From Gemmatimonadota bacterium (lineage in GTDB: Bacteria > Gemmatimonadota > Gemmatimonadetes > Longimicrobiales > Longimicrobiaceae): a DNA stretch of 42,772 bases. The notes beneath the pieces are model-generated. The model searched no databases. It was not told where the DNA came from and saw only the letters and a list, made by a program, of their open reading frames with translations. Location: positions 1 to 42,772 of the forward strand of contig JAQBQD010000132.1 in NCBI GenBank assembly GCA_028287185.1, written 5' to 3'. Each line of letters opens with the position of its first letter. Positions within the stretch are counted from its first letter, which is position 1. Positions 1-7,987 of this stretch are shown here, piece by piece. Both the position numbers and the translations under genes were made by a program.

Positions 1-84
1 GCCGCGGCCGGCGCCACGCCCGGCGTGCCCGCCTCGACCACGCCCCCCGCCGCCGGCACGCCCGGCGCCGGCGGAACGCCCTGA
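1..84 (+). CDS. C-terminal tail of the gene upstream of actF (probably actE)
   Basis: An open frame enters from the left edge and stops at TGA 82-84. The visible 27 residues are almost only Ala, Gly, Pro, Thr and Ser, which looks like a flexible low-complexity tail. The stop is 21 nt before actF. In known alternative complex III operons the gene before actF is actE, a mono-heme c-type cytochrome, so that is the likely identity. This rests on gene order alone, because no heme-binding CxxCH is visible in the fragment. Confidence 0.5.
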   Translation, partial: AAAGATPGVPASTTPPAAGTPGAGGTP

Positions 85-105
85 TCCCGGGGAAGAAGAC
101 GACCG

Positions 106-1413
106 ATGGCTGCTCACTCTTCCGGAGTTCCCGAGAACGTCCCGTTCCGCACCCTTCCGCGCGGCGGCCCCACGACGATCGTGGCGGCCGTGCTGGTGGT
201 GCTGGGCGTGGCGACGTTCTTCCTGGTGCCGCGCGGCGGCGAGGACCCGGGCCGCATCTGGCGCGCGTTCCAGTTCAACTGGCTGTTCTGGGCGTCCACG
301 GCCATGGGCATGGTGATGCTCGCGGTGGCGCTGCACCTGACCAACGCGCGCTGGGCGTGGTCCATCCGCCGCTTCGCGCTGGCGGGCGTGGCCTTCCTGC
401 CGGTGGCGTGGCTTCTCTTCATCCCCATGTTCTGGGGCGGGAAGGATTTCTACTTCCACCACTGGATCGGAGTGCACGGCGACCCCGTGATCGACGCCAA
501 GGCGGCGTGGCTGAACGTCGATGGGATGTTCATCCGCGACATGGTGGCGCTCACGCTGCTGTTCGGCCTGGCCTTCCGCTTCGCCTGGCTGGCCCTTCGC
601 GTGGACGTGTTCGGCGCCAGGGGCGACGCGGGCCAGCAGGGGTGGTACGACCGCCTGACGGGCGGCTTCCGCGGCGTTCCCGAGGAAGCGGCGCGCTCGG
701 TGAGCGGGATGAACAGGACGGGTGTGTTCCTGAGCCTGGGCTACGCGATCCTGTGGAGCATCATCGGGATCGACCTGGCCATGACCATGATGCCGCACTG
801 GTTCAGCACCATGTTCCCGGTGGCCTTCTTCATCGCCGGCTTCCACGCCGGCATGGCGGCGACGGCGATCCTGGTGGTGCTGTTCCGCAAGCGGATCGGG
901 ATCGAGCGCTTCATCACGCCCACCCAGTTCCACGACCTGGGCAAGCTGATCTTCGCGTTCAGCGTGTTCTGGATGTACCTCAACTGGTCCCAGTACGTGG
1001 TGATCTGGTACGGCCTGCTGCCCCACGAGCAGGAGTGGTTCGTGCGGCGCTTCAACCCGCCGTTCACCACCATGGCGCAGCTCGTCCCGCTGCTGATCTT
1101 CGTCTTCCCCTTCCTCGCGCTGCTGGCGGCCTGGGTGAAGAAGATCCCCGCGTACCTGGCCCTCGTGGCCGGGGTGATCCTGGTGGGCAACTGGATCGAG
1201 CGCTTCATGATCACCACGCCGTCGGTGTACGAGGGGAGCACGCTGCCCTTCGGCCTTCCCGAGGTGGGGATCGCGCTGGGGTTCATGGGCCTGTTCCTGG
1301 CCTGCTACGTCTGGTTCCTGCGCACCTTCCCGATGCTGCCGTCCCCCGCCTTCATGGCGGCGCAGGACCCGGCCACCATCGAGGTGCCCGTCGGCGCGGC
1401 CGTCACGCACTGA
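106..1413 (+). CDS. actF: Alternative complex III subunit ActF (quinol:cytochrome c/HiPIP oxidoreductase membrane subunit)
   Basis: 435 residues, with about ten hydrophobic helices after a short polar N-terminus. The pattern FNWLFW near residue 58, the GGKDFYFHHWIG segment near 110 and the late SQYVVIWYG helix are typical of ActF/NrfD-like quinol-interacting subunits. Alternative complex III oxidises menaquinol or ubiquinol in the cytoplasmic membrane and passes electrons to a cytochrome c or directly to a terminal oxidase; ActC and ActF are its large polytopic subunits. The ATG at 106 follows a purine-rich GGGGAAGAAGA stretch. It is the last gene of its operon, because a strong terminator begins 15 nt after the stop. 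No cytochrome oxidase gene follows in this window, although cox genes sit next to act operons in some relatives. Confidence 0.85.
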   Translation: MAAHSSGVPENVPFRTLPRGGPTTIVAAVLVVLGVATFFLVPRGGEDPGRIWRAFQFNWLFWASTAMGMVMLAVALHLTNARWAWSIRRFALAGVAFLPVAWLLFIPMFWGGKDFYFHHWIGVHGDPVIDAKAAWLNVDGMFIRDMVALTLLFGLAFRFAWLALRVDVFGARGDAGQQGWYDRLTGGFRGVPEEAARSVSGMNRTGVFLSLGYAILWSIIGIDLAMTMMPHWFSTMFPVAFFIAGFHAGMAATAILVVLFRKRIGIERFITPTQFHDLGKLIFAFSVFWMYLNWSQYVVIWYGLLPHEQEWFVRRFNPPFTTMAQLVPLLIFVFPFLALLAAWVKKIPAYLALVAGVILVGNWIERFMITTPSVYEGSTLPFGLPEVGIALGFMGLFLACYVWFLRTFPMLPSPAFMAAQDPATIEVPVGAAVTH

Positions 1414-1428
1414 GCCACGCGGAACGCG

Positions 1429-1476
1429 CCGGGCCCGCGGCTCCCCTCGCCGGGGGTCGCGGGCCCGGTTGCTTTT
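1429..1476 (+). terminator. Intrinsic terminator after actF
   Basis: An 11-bp perfect stem (1429-1439 with 1458-1468) carries an inner GC hairpin in its loop and is followed by TTGCTTTT. It lies 15 nt past the actF stop and closes the act operon. Confidence 0.85.
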
Positions 1477-1507
1477 GGGGTTCGGGATTCGGGTCGGGTG
1501 ATTGGGT

Positions 1508-1579
1508 GATCGGTGGATCGGTGGATCGGTGGATCGGTGGATCGGTGGATCGGTGGATCGGTGGATCGGTGGATCGGTG
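1508..1579. repeat. Tandem repeat, nine perfect copies of GATCGGTG
   Basis: The 8-mer GATCGGTG occurs nine times without interruption, followed by a degenerate tenth unit (GATCGGAT) and preceded by a degenerate ATTGGGTG. Each unit carries one GATC. The array lies about 30 nt beyond the actF terminator and about 570 nt before the next start codon. A perfect short-period array of this kind is prone to slippage, so copy number probably varies between strains (inference). Confidence 0.95.
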
Positions 1580-1778
1580 GATCGGATGGGATCGCCGGTG
1601 CGGTAGAGCGGGGGAGACGAGCCGGCGTCGGGATGCCTGCGTCGACGGTGGACGGGGATGGTCGATCAGGTGATGGTGGACGCCGGAGATCGATCCTCGT
1701 TCGGTCGATGCGGACGGCCACCGGGGGATGCGGGCAGCCGGTGAGGAGGGTGTGGGTGGCGGGTGTCCGCGACGGCCC

Positions 1779-1829
1779 TCGGGATGAATCCCGGGGCTGC
1801 AACGGCAATCCGCCCGCCTTCGCGGGCTG
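1779..1829 (+). repeat. Dispersed repeat family A, copy 1
   Basis: The core (C)GGGGCTGCAACGGCAA followed by TCCGCCCGCCTTCGCGGGCT matches copy 2 (7790-7847) with only a few changes and one small gap, and matches copy 3 (22966-23020, reverse strand) more loosely. All three copies are intergenic and start with a CTCGGG/CTCGCG-like segment. Confidence 0.75.
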
Positions 1830-1961
1830 TGGTGGCGCGGAGGCCGGCGGTTCCGACGGGTGCCGGCATCTCGGTGGACCGGCGGCGGGCACCCGCGCGG
1901 GCGGCCGGCGAGGGTGCCGGAGCCGCGCGGCGCGAGGAGCCCCGATCCGGTGCGGGGCCCC

Positions 1962-2043
1962 GCCGTACTTCCCCTCGCCCGCTTGCCGGGGAGGGGTGGC
2001 CGCGCTAAAGCGGCCGGGTGAGGGCCCATCGGCCCCTCGTGAA
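1962..2043 (+). repeat. Dispersed repeat family B, copy 1 (two-hairpin element)
   Basis: Begins GCCGTACTT and ends near GTGAA. It contains an imperfect CCCCTCGCCCG/CGGGGAGGGG hairpin and then a GGCCGC-GCTAAA-GCGGCC hairpin, followed by GGGTGAGGGC. It is closely similar over its whole length to 17083-17159. Related structured intergenic repeats are common in GC-rich bacterial genomes (general knowledge). Confidence 0.8.
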
Positions 2044-2152
2044 CCTCCACGCGCCGCAGGGGTTCCATGGAGGCCGGCGCGCCGGGTGGCGCGGGCGTTG
2101 CAACCGCGGCGCGCATCCGGCCACGCGGCCGCCCCGCAGACGAAAGAAGGCT

Positions 2153-3313
2153 ATGTCCCGTCCCGATCCGTCGATCCGAATCCGTTCCCTCGCGCTGGGG
2201 CTCGCCCTGGCCGCGGGGGCCTGCTCGCATGCTCCGCCCCCATCCGCGGGGCCCGAGCCGGAAGCGCCCCGCGCCGCCGTGGAGGAGCCGCCGCTTCGGC
2301 GCGACCGGCGGTACGTCGTGGTGGACGTGGACGTGAACGAGCTGCGCTTCATGGACGGCGACCGCGTGCTGTGGCGCGCGCCCGTGGGCACGGGAACGGG
2401 GTTCCGCCTGCGGAAGGACAGCACCTCGTGGGACTTCGTGACGCCCAGCGGGGTCATGTACGTGCAGTACAAGGAGCTGAACCCCACCTGGCAGATCGCG
2501 GACTGGTACTTCATCGAGAACCACCTGCCCATCCCGCCCGCCGGCTCGCCGCTGCGCCGCGAGCCCGGGGGGCTGGGGGCGGCGGCGGTGTACCTGGGCG
2601 ACGAGATCGCCATCCACGGCACCGACAAGCCTCAGCTTCTCGGCAAGCGCGTGTCGCACGGCTGCATCCGCCTGTCCAACACCAACGCGCTGCGCCTCTT
2701 CCACGACCTGCAGGTGGGCACGCCAGTGCTTATCCAGGGGCGGCAGGAGGTGGTGGGCGAGATGCCCGACAGCGCCGCCGGCTTCACGCGCAACCGGGGG
2801 CACGGCGCCCCGCCGCGGATCTGGCGCAACCCCTGGGCGCGTACCTCCACCGCGGCGGTCCTGCGCCGCCTGGACCGCGACCTGGCGGCGCCCGACACCT
2901 CCACCGCCTGGGTGCTCTCGGCCAGCGAGCTGATCGGGCGCGGCCTGAGGGACGACTCGCTGGCGCTGCGCGGGATCCTGGCGCGCGCGGGGCAGGGGCG
3001 CACCGAGGCGCGCAACCGCGAGCTCGGCGCCTTCCTGTCCGACGTCTTCACCCGCGGCTCGTTCCGCGCCGCGGTGTCCCTCAGCAAGATCGCGGCGGAC
3101 GCCCGCGACCGCGCCGCGCAGGCCATCGTGGACGCCAGCATGGGCCTGTACCACGGGCGGCTGGACGGGCCGGCGGTGCCCTGGCCCACCTCGCGCGTGC
3201 CCAAGTGGCGCCTGGGGCCGCTGGGGCAGAGCGGGTGGGTGGCGCTGCAGGACGCGGAGACGCGCTACCGCGCCACGCACTCGTCGGCGGCGATGACCGT
3301 GGGCGCGCAGTGA
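2153..3313 (+). CDS. L,D-transpeptidase (YkuD fold) lipoprotein
   Basis: 386 residues. The N-terminus has a basic start, a hydrophobic stretch and a lipobox LAAGAC with the lipidated Cys at residue 24, so the protein is predicted to sit on the periplasmic face. The YkuD domain spans roughly residues 50-205 and carries the catalytic signature: H155 in IHGTD, then SHGCIRLSN with H169 and nucleophile C171. Such enzymes make 3-3 peptidoglycan cross-links or attach proteins to peptidoglycan. The C-terminal ~180 residues are outside the catalytic domain and I do not recognise them. The frame stays open further upstream, but I chose ATG 2153 because it gives an intact lipoprotein signal and follows AGAAGG. 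Its stop overlaps the next gene by 4 bases (GTGA). Confidence 0.85.
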   Translation: MSRPDPSIRIRSLALGLALAAGACSHAPPPSAGPEPEAPRAAVEEPPLRRDRRYVVVDVDVNELRFMDGDRVLWRAPVGTGTGFRLRKDSTSWDFVTPSGVMYVQYKELNPTWQIADWYFIENHLPIPPAGSPLRREPGGLGAAAVYLGDEIAIHGTDKPQLLGKRVSHGCIRLSNTNALRLFHDLQVGTPVLIQGRQEVVGEMPDSAAGFTRNRGHGAPPRIWRNPWARTSTAAVLRRLDRDLAAPDTSTAWVLSASELIGRGLRDDSLALRGILARAGQGRTEARNRELGAFLSDVFTRGSFRAAVSLSKIAADARDRAAQAIVDASMGLYHGRLDGPAVPWPTSRVPKWRLGPLGQSGWVALQDAETRYRATHSSAAMTVGAQ

Positions 3314-4104
3314 CGGTGGACGCGGGGAAGCCGGCCGCGGCGGGCGCGCTGGGCACGCAGGACCTGCACGCGCACTCCACGCTTTCCGACGGTGACCTGT
3401 CGCCGGCGCGCGTGGCGGCGCTGGCCGCCGAGCGCGGGGTGCAGATCGGCATCGCGGACCACGTGTCGACGCGCAACGCGGAGCGCTTCGTGTCGTCGCT
3501 CGCGGCCGTGGAGCGCTACCTGGAGACGATCGAGGCGCTGCCCGTGTTCGTGGCGGGCGAGTTCTGCTGGTGCGACGGCATGTGGCGCGACCTGCCCGCG
3601 GAGGTGATGGACCGCTTCGACTACCGCATCGGGTCCAACCACGGCTTCTCGCTGCCGGACGGCGGCGAGGGCTCGCCCTGGTGGAAGCGGCTGCCGGCGG
3701 CGTGGGAGGGGCGGGCGGACGAGGTGATGGAAGCGATGGTGGGCAACCTGTGCCGGATGGTGCGCACCATGCCCGTGCAGATCGCCGCGCACAGCACGCT
3801 CACCCCGCCGGCGCTCTTCGCGCTGGAGCCGGACGTGCACGCGTGGTGGACGGACGCGCGCGAGGACCGCTGGGTGGAGGCGCTGGCGGAGAGCGGCGTG
3901 GCGCTGGAGATCAGCAACCGCTACCGCCTGCCGCACGACCGGGTGCTGCGCAAGGCCAGGCAGGCCGGGGTGCGCTTCACGCTGGGCAGCGACGGGCACA
4001 CGGAGGCGCAGGTGGGAAGGCTGGAGTGGGCGGTGGAGACGGCGCGACGGGTGGGGGTCGGGGACGCGGACCTCTGGGTGCCCGAGCGCCGGCGGCGAGG
4101 CTGA
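3310..4104 (+). CDS. PHP-domain metal-dependent phosphoesterase-like protein
   Basis: 264 residues. PHP motifs in order are DLHAHSTLSDG at residues 18-28, DHVST near 52, GEFCW near 84, SNHGFS near 112, AAHST near 160 and SDGHTEAQ near 230. These His and Asp residues would hold the metal cluster. The family includes histidinol-phosphate phosphatase (HisK type), polymerase-associated PHP domains and various nucleases or phosphatases, so the substrate cannot be read from the sequence. The GTG start at 3310 overlaps the transpeptidase stop (GTGA), which implies translational coupling; GTG 3316 is a possible alternative. No his genes are nearby, so a role in histidine synthesis is not supported by context. 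Confidence 0.75.
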   Translation: MTVDAGKPAAAGALGTQDLHAHSTLSDGDLSPARVAALAAERGVQIGIADHVSTRNAERFVSSLAAVERYLETIEALPVFVAGEFCWCDGMWRDLPAEVMDRFDYRIGSNHGFSLPDGGEGSPWWKRLPAAWEGRADEVMEAMVGNLCRMVRTMPVQIAAHSTLTPPALFALEPDVHAWWTDAREDRWVEALAESGVALEISNRYRLPHDRVLRKARQAGVRFTLGSDGHTEAQVGRLEWAVETARRVGVGDADLWVPERRRRG

Positions 4105-4148
4105 GCGGCCCGCCGCGGCGAGGAACTTTCCCTGGGGAGACCGAGGCG

Positions 4149-4661
4149 ATGGAACGAGACGAGGGGCAGGACCGGCAGCCCGCGCGCGAGGGCGGCTTCG
4201 CTCCCGAGCGCGAGTCCACGCGCGACCGCTCGGGGACCATCCGCGACCGTGTCGTCGCCCCGGCGGCGGCGAACGACGACGACGGCGACGAGGACCGCAC
4301 CGCGCGCGCCCAGCGCGACCCCGGCGCCATCCGCGCCGACGACACCGAGCCGTACGTGGCGCTGCAGTACGTCGCCCGGCTCTTCAAGGTCGTCGCGATG
4401 GTGGTGATCGTCGCGCTCACCGCCGAGATCGTGATGGGCGTGGTGTACGAGGGCACGGGCGCCCTGCTGCCGCTGATCGCCGAGGTGGTGAAGGGCGGCG
4501 TGCTGGCCGCCATCCTCTGGGGCGTGAGCGACCTGACCCTGCTCTTCATCGACGTGGGCCACGACGTGCGGGCCTCGCGCGTGCTCCTGGGCCGCCTGTC
4601 CGCGCGCGCGGGGGCCGACCCGCCGGTGCGCCGCGGCTTCGGCGACGACGACGAGGACTAG
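4149..4661 (+). CDS. Small two-helix membrane protein of unknown function
   Basis: 170 residues. The first ~70 are highly charged (Arg, Asp, Glu) and probably disordered. Two hydrophobic segments follow, near residues 80-100 and 108-135, and then a charged tail ending in an acidic run GDDDED. I do not recognise the family. The ATG at 4149 follows GGGGAGA about 9 nt upstream. The gene starts 44 nt after the PHP gene and its stop is one base before the next start, so the set is probably one transcript. Confidence 0.6.
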   Translation: MERDEGQDRQPAREGGFAPERESTRDRSGTIRDRVVAPAAANDDDGDEDRTARAQRDPGAIRADDTEPYVALQYVARLFKVVAMVVIVALTAEIVMGVVYEGTGALLPLIAEVVKGGVLAAILWGVSDLTLLFIDVGHDVRASRVLLGRLSARAGADPPVRRGFGDDDED

Positions 4662-4662
4662 G

Positions 4663-5115
4663 ATGCGGGCTCTCCGGCGGGCGTCCTTCGCCGCGCTCGC
4701 CTGTGCGGCGCTGGTCTCCGCGTGCGGCGTGGAGGGCGGTGACGGCGGCGTGCGCCACGACGCGGACGCCTCTGCCCATGCATCCTCCGCCCGCGTGGCG
4801 GGGGATGGTCGGGTGGACCGCCGTCCGGGCACGTCGCCGGCCGATCCCGCCGGAGACGCGGCGATCCAGGCGCGCGCCGCGCACGTGGGCGGGCGGACAT
4901 GGGTGCTCACCGGCACCGCGCCCACGGGCCAGCCGCTGGAGGTGAGCGTGGAGGACGGGCGCTACGTGCTGTACGGCCCGGAGCCCGTGCCGGTGAGGGA
5001 CGGCAAGTTCCGCGTGGAGCTGAAGCTTCCGGCGACGGACCGTCCCACCTCGTTGCACGCCTTCCTGGGCGATCCGAAGGGCGAGCGCCAGGTGGTCGTC
5101 GCGCTGCCCCGCTGA
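4663..5115 (+). CDS. Small predicted lipoprotein, unknown function
   Basis: 150 residues. The N-terminus is a clear lipoprotein signal with lipobox LVSAC (Cys at residue 21). After a low-complexity Asp/Ala/Gly linker, the last ~75 residues look like a small beta-rich domain (alternating hydrophobics in TWVLTGTAP, LEVSVEDGRYVLYG, GKFRVELKL). No family was recognised. The ATG lies one base after the preceding stop, which suggests co-translation with the membrane protein. Confidence 0.6.
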   Translation: MRALRRASFAALACAALVSACGVEGGDGGVRHDADASAHASSARVAGDGRVDRRPGTSPADPAGDAAIQARAAHVGGRTWVLTGTAPTGQPLEVSVEDGRYVLYGPEPVPVRDGKFRVELKLPATDRPTSLHAFLGDPKGERQVVVALPR

Positions 5116-5173
5116 TCGTCCCTCGTCCGTCGACCGTCCTTCGATCCAACCTCCTTCGAACCAGGTCCGTGCC

Positions 5174-6022
5174 GTGAGCCGCGAGGCGCTGAACGGGATC
5201 GCCGTCGTCCTGTGGCAGACGCAGGACTACGTGAACATCGCCGGCACCATCCGCGCGATGAAGAACTTCGGCCTGCGCTCGCTGCGCCTGGTGTCCCCGG
5301 AAGCGTGGGACCCGTGGCGCATCGAGGGCATCGCCCACGACACGCACGAGATCGTGGAGGCTACCCGGCTCTTCGACTCGCTGCAGGACGCGGTGGCCGA
5401 CTGCTCGTTCGTGGTGGGGATGACGGCGCGCGAGCGGCGGGCCAAGCGCGCGGTCGCCCGCCCCCGCGACCTGGCGCCGGACCTGCTGGACCGCGCGGCG
5501 GCGGCCGCCCGCGGGGAGTCCGGCCCCGTGGCGCTGCTGTACGGCCGCGAGGACCACGGGCTGTCCAACGAAGCGCTGGACCTGTGCCATCGCACGGCGA
5601 CCATCCCCACCAACCCCGGCCACTCGTCGCTGAACCTTGCGCAGGCGGTGCTGGTGATGGCCTACGAGCTGTGGATGGAGGCCGAGGGCGAGCGCCAGGA
5701 GTTCCGCCCGCCGCGCCTGGCCGCGCCGCCGGCCACGGTGCAGCAGCTCGAGGAGGTCTTCGCGGACTCGGAGCGCGCGCTGTGGGCCATCGACTTCTTC
5801 AAGAGCCGCAACAGCGAGCAGGTGATGCGCACCCTGCGCGAGCTGGTGCGCCGCGCCGACCCCGACGGGCGCGAGGCCGGCTTCCTGCGCGCCATGCCCA
5901 TCGAGGTGGTGAAGTTCCTCAAGCGCAAAGGCCTGTACGGCGAACAGGACGTGCCCTTCGGCGCCCCACCGGCGCCTCCGCCCGCCCGGGCTGACGAATC
6001 GGACGAATCGGACGAGGGTTGA
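5174..6022 (+). CDS. trmJ: tRNA 2'-O-methyltransferase, TrmJ-type (SPOUT/TrmH family)
   Basis: 282 residues. The SPOUT trefoil-knot motifs are intact: NIAGTIRAMKNFG (motif 1, residues ~17-29), YGREDHGLSNEAL at 123-135 (motif 2) and IPTNPGHSSLNLAQAV at 144-159 (motif 3, SAM-binding knot). The C-terminal ~100 residues form the charged helical extension seen in TrmJ proteins. TrmJ methylates the ribose of nucleotide 32 in several tRNAs using S-adenosylmethionine. It starts at GTG 5174, 58 nt after the lipoprotein stop, with only a weak AGG upstream. The last ~20 residues are Pro/Ala- and then Asp/Glu/Ser-rich. A different TrmH-family substrate is possible. Confidence 0.8.
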   Translation: MSREALNGIAVVLWQTQDYVNIAGTIRAMKNFGLRSLRLVSPEAWDPWRIEGIAHDTHEIVEATRLFDSLQDAVADCSFVVGMTARERRAKRAVARPRDLAPDLLDRAAAAARGESGPVALLYGREDHGLSNEALDLCHRTATIPTNPGHSSLNLAQAVLVMAYELWMEAEGERQEFRPPRLAAPPATVQQLEEVFADSERALWAIDFFKSRNSEQVMRTLRELVRRADPDGREAGFLRAMPIEVVKFLKRKGLYGEQDVPFGAPPAPPPARADESDESDEG

Positions 6023-6122
6023 TCGACCCCCGGCGGCGCACGTCGAGGGACGCGGAGGCGCCGGACCCCGCGACGGGCGTCGCCAGGTGGAGGATGCGAG
6101 GCGTTCGGCGGATTCGAGGGAA

Positions 6123-6162
6123 ACGCGAAGGGGCCGCTCCGGGTGGAGCGGCCCCTTCGCGT
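6123..6162 (-). terminator. Strong hairpin terminator after cspA
   Basis: An 18-bp perfect stem (6123-6140 with 6145-6162) with a 4-base loop lies between the convergent trmJ and cspA genes. On the minus strand the stem is followed by TTTCCCTC, so it suits cspA best. It could also stop trmJ transcripts arriving from the left. Confidence 0.8.
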
Positions 6163-6179
6163 GCATGGGAGTCGGGCGG

Positions 6180-6392
6180 CTACGCGCCGGCGCGGACCAC
6201 GTTCTCCGCCGCGGGGCCCTTGGGGCCCTCCACGATGTCGAACTCCACGGGCTCTCCCTCGGTCAGGCTCTTGAAGCCTTCGGCCTTGATCGAAGAGAAG
6301 TGGACGAACAGGTCGCGTCCTCCATCGTGCTCAATGAAGCCGAAGCCCTTGGCGTCATTGAACCACTTCACCTTGCCGGTCGAGCGGGCCAT
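6180..6392 (-). CDS. cspA: Cold-shock domain protein (CspA family)
   Basis: 70 residues, the usual length for a single cold-shock domain. Both RNA-binding motifs are present: KGFGFIEHD (RNP1, residues ~15-23) and DLFVHFSSI (RNP2, ~27-35). It opens [16 protein letters not shown], as in bona fide CSPs. These proteins bind single-stranded RNA/DNA and melt RNA structure, either at low temperature or constitutively. The ATG at 6392 follows AGGAG (6400-6404) and a closer GGGAG. A near-consensus promoter lies about 350 nt upstream, leaving a long leader. The cspA symbol names the family; the exact paralogue cannot be assigned. Confidence 0.93.
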   Translation of the reverse strand: MARSTGKVKWFNDAKGFGFIEHDGGRDLFVHFSSIKAEGFKSLTEGEPVEFDIVEGPKGPAAENVVRAGA

Positions 6393-6745
6393 CTCCCAAC
6401 TCCTGCTGCTGTGAACGATTCCGACGTGCGGCGTGGTCCGCACCTCTGGGGGGCGCGCGGGTCGCCTCGGCGGGCCGAAGCGTGTGACGCGCCCCGCGCG
6501 GGCGCGTGCGATCTTCCGGAGCGCGGAGCGGTTCGCGAGGGCGCCGCTCGTGCACGTGACACGGCCGCAATCCGCGCGTGGGCGGAAAAGGAGCCGTCCG
6601 GTGGATGGATTCGGTGCGGTGCGGACCTGCGCGCGGGTGTCTCTGCGGAGGATGCCGGGGAGCGGCGAGCGCGGGGACCTGCGGGCGTGGTCTGCGGGGC
6701 GTGCGGTGCCGCGGCAATGCGGGTGGCGCGCCTGCCATCCTGGAT
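6393..6745 (-). ncRNA. Long untranslated leader of cspA (possible RNA regulator)
   Basis: About 350 nt separate the predicted transcription start (near 6745) from the cspA ATG, and no convincing gene lies on the minus strand here. The one open frame runs into cspA out of frame and has shadow-like composition. Long structured leaders acting as RNA thermometers are known for cspA mRNAs in enterobacteria. That this leader works the same way is an inference from its length and position. Confidence 0.45.
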
Positions 6746-6752
6746 GGACGAC

Positions 6753-6781
6753 AATAAAGCGCGCGCTCCGCCCCGTGTCAA
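6753..6781 (-). promoter_or_regulatory. Sigma-70-type promoter for cspA
   Basis: On the minus strand, TTGACA (6776-6781) and TTTATT (6753-6758) are separated by exactly 17 bases. The element sits just beyond the end of the histidine-kinase-like gene and points at cspA. The -35 hexamer is perfect and the -10 matches four of six positions. Confidence 0.7.
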
Positions 6782-6843
6782 GGATTGTCGGAATCCGTGA
6801 TTGCCGGTGGGCGCGACCCGGCCGGGCGGTGGCGAACCCCGGC

Positions 6844-7563
6844 TCAGGCCCGCGCGCGCGGCAGCCTGCACGGCAGGCGGAGCTCGGCGAACGCGCCGCC
6901 CAGCGTGGAGGTGCGGGAGTGCGCGATGGTGCCCCCCAGCTGCCGCGCCGCCCACTCGGCCGAGCGCAGCCCGGTGGCGGGCAGCGCGGAGCCGGAGCCG
7001 CGAACGCCCGGCCCGTCGTCCTCCACGGACACCAGGAGCTGGGGGCCGCGGTCCTCGCCCACGTCCAGCGCCAGCGTGACGCGCACCTCCGAGCCGGCCT
7101 GCCGCGCGGCGTCGGCCAGCAGGCTCGAGAGCGCGCGCACCAGGAACGATTCGCGGCCGGGCACGACGGTGCCGTCGGGCAGGGTGGCCTGCAGGCGAAG
7201 CTCCAGCGGGCGCATGCCGGGCAGGATGCGGCGGATGGTGCGCTCGGCCACCTCGCGGGGGTCGAACGCCACCTCGGGCGACAGCGCGGCGCCGCGCGCA
7301 ACCTCCAGCACGTCGTGCAGCATGGCGCCCAGGTCCTCGGCGGTCTCGCCCACACGCTCCATCTCCACCAGCGGCAGGCGGCCCATGCGCGCCTCGCCGG
7401 CGGCCAGGCGGATGCGCGCCTGCAGCGCCTCCACGGTGTTCGCCAGGTCGTGCAGCAGCTCCGCCGCCACCCGGCCCAGCTCCTCGAACCGCGCGCGGTC
7501 AGGCGCGTCCGAGGTGGACGGGCCCTCGTGCGGCGCGTGCTCGTCGTCCGGTGGAAGTCTCAC
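6844..7563 (-). CDS. Soluble histidine-kinase-like protein without a sensor domain
   Basis: 239 residues, no membrane segments and no recognisable input domain. The dimerisation/phospho-acceptor region has H38 in [13 protein letters not shown], resembling HDLxN-type kinases. The ATPase part has DDGPGV (residues 182-187) and a final [16 protein letters not shown]...[10 protein letters not shown] block. The N box, normally with a catalytic Asn in an LLxNAxK context, reads [11 protein letters not shown], so Asp stands where Asn is expected. Either nucleotide binding is altered or the protein is a degenerate kinase or scaffold. No response regulator is adjacent; the nearest is the NarL-type regulator 32 kb away. 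The start is ATG 7563. Confidence 0.7.
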   Translation of the reverse strand: MRLPPDDEHAPHEGPSTSDAPDRARFEELGRVAAELLHDLANTVEALQARIRLAAGEARMGRLPLVEMERVGETAEDLGAMLHDVLEVARGAALSPEVAFDPREVAERTIRRILPGMRPLELRLQATLPDGTVVPGRESFLVRALSSLLADAARQAGSEVRVTLALDVGEDRGPQLLVSVEDDGPGVRGSGSALPATGLRSAEWAARQLGGTIAHSRTSTLGGAFAELRLPCRLPRARA

Positions 7564-7987
7564 GTGGCCTGTGCTCCGCCGCGGTTCAAAGGGCGAGTGT
7601 CACGAAACCGCCTGGGCCGGCGCCAAGGGAGCGTGGCCGCGCCCGCGGATGGCGGCAAACCCGCCCGTTCCGACAATCCTATCTCCCGCGCGGTGTCCCC
7701 GCCAGAGCGCAGCGGAGACCGGCGGGTTCGGCGGATGGGGTACGTCGTCCGGGTCGAACCGCCGGCATCGTTGCGGCGACGAGCTCCGCCTCGGGTTGAG
7801 ATCCGGGGCTGCAACGGCAAATCCGCCCACCTGCGTCGGCTGGCTCGGGGTGGAAGCGGCCATCCTGGCGGACGGCGTATCTCCGAGAACCCGTGGCGCA
7901 CCCGCCGTGAATTGCCGATGCGATCGTCCTGCTGATCGACCATCGCCGGACCGTGTCCGGGACGGTGGCCGCGTCTACCACGGCCGG
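7564..7987. other. Intergenic spacer with one family A repeat
   Basis: 424 bases upstream of the kinase-like gene. It contains repeat A copy 2. A 13-base word AGGATTGTCGGAA (minus strand near 7665-7682) also occurs at 6780-6792 on the plus strand. No gene is supported on either strand. Confidence 0.6.
7790..7847 (+). repeat. Dispersed repeat family A, copy 2
   Basis: Begins CTCGGGTTGAG and contains GGGCTGCAACGGCAAATCCG followed by CCCACCTGCG and a GGCTCG-like end. It is nearly identical in its core to copy 1 (1779-1829), and shares the ATCCGCCCACCTGCG-like half with copy 3 (22966-23020). Confidence 0.75.

Larger units (their letters stand above)
1477..2152. other. Repeat-rich intergenic spacer
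   Basis: These 675 bases hold no convincing gene. They contain the 8-bp tandem array, one copy of dispersed repeat A and one copy of dispersed repeat B, listed separately. Open frames crossing the array translate to an artificial eight-residue repeat (DRWIGGSV) and then run out of frame into the real genes downstream. Confidence 0.8.

Noticed and set aside
1508..1579. Tandem array considered as a CRISPR or as a coding repeat (DRWIGGSV)
   Set aside because: The units are 8 bp and directly adjacent, with no spacers. The translated repeat has no start with a ribosome site and runs out of frame into real genes.
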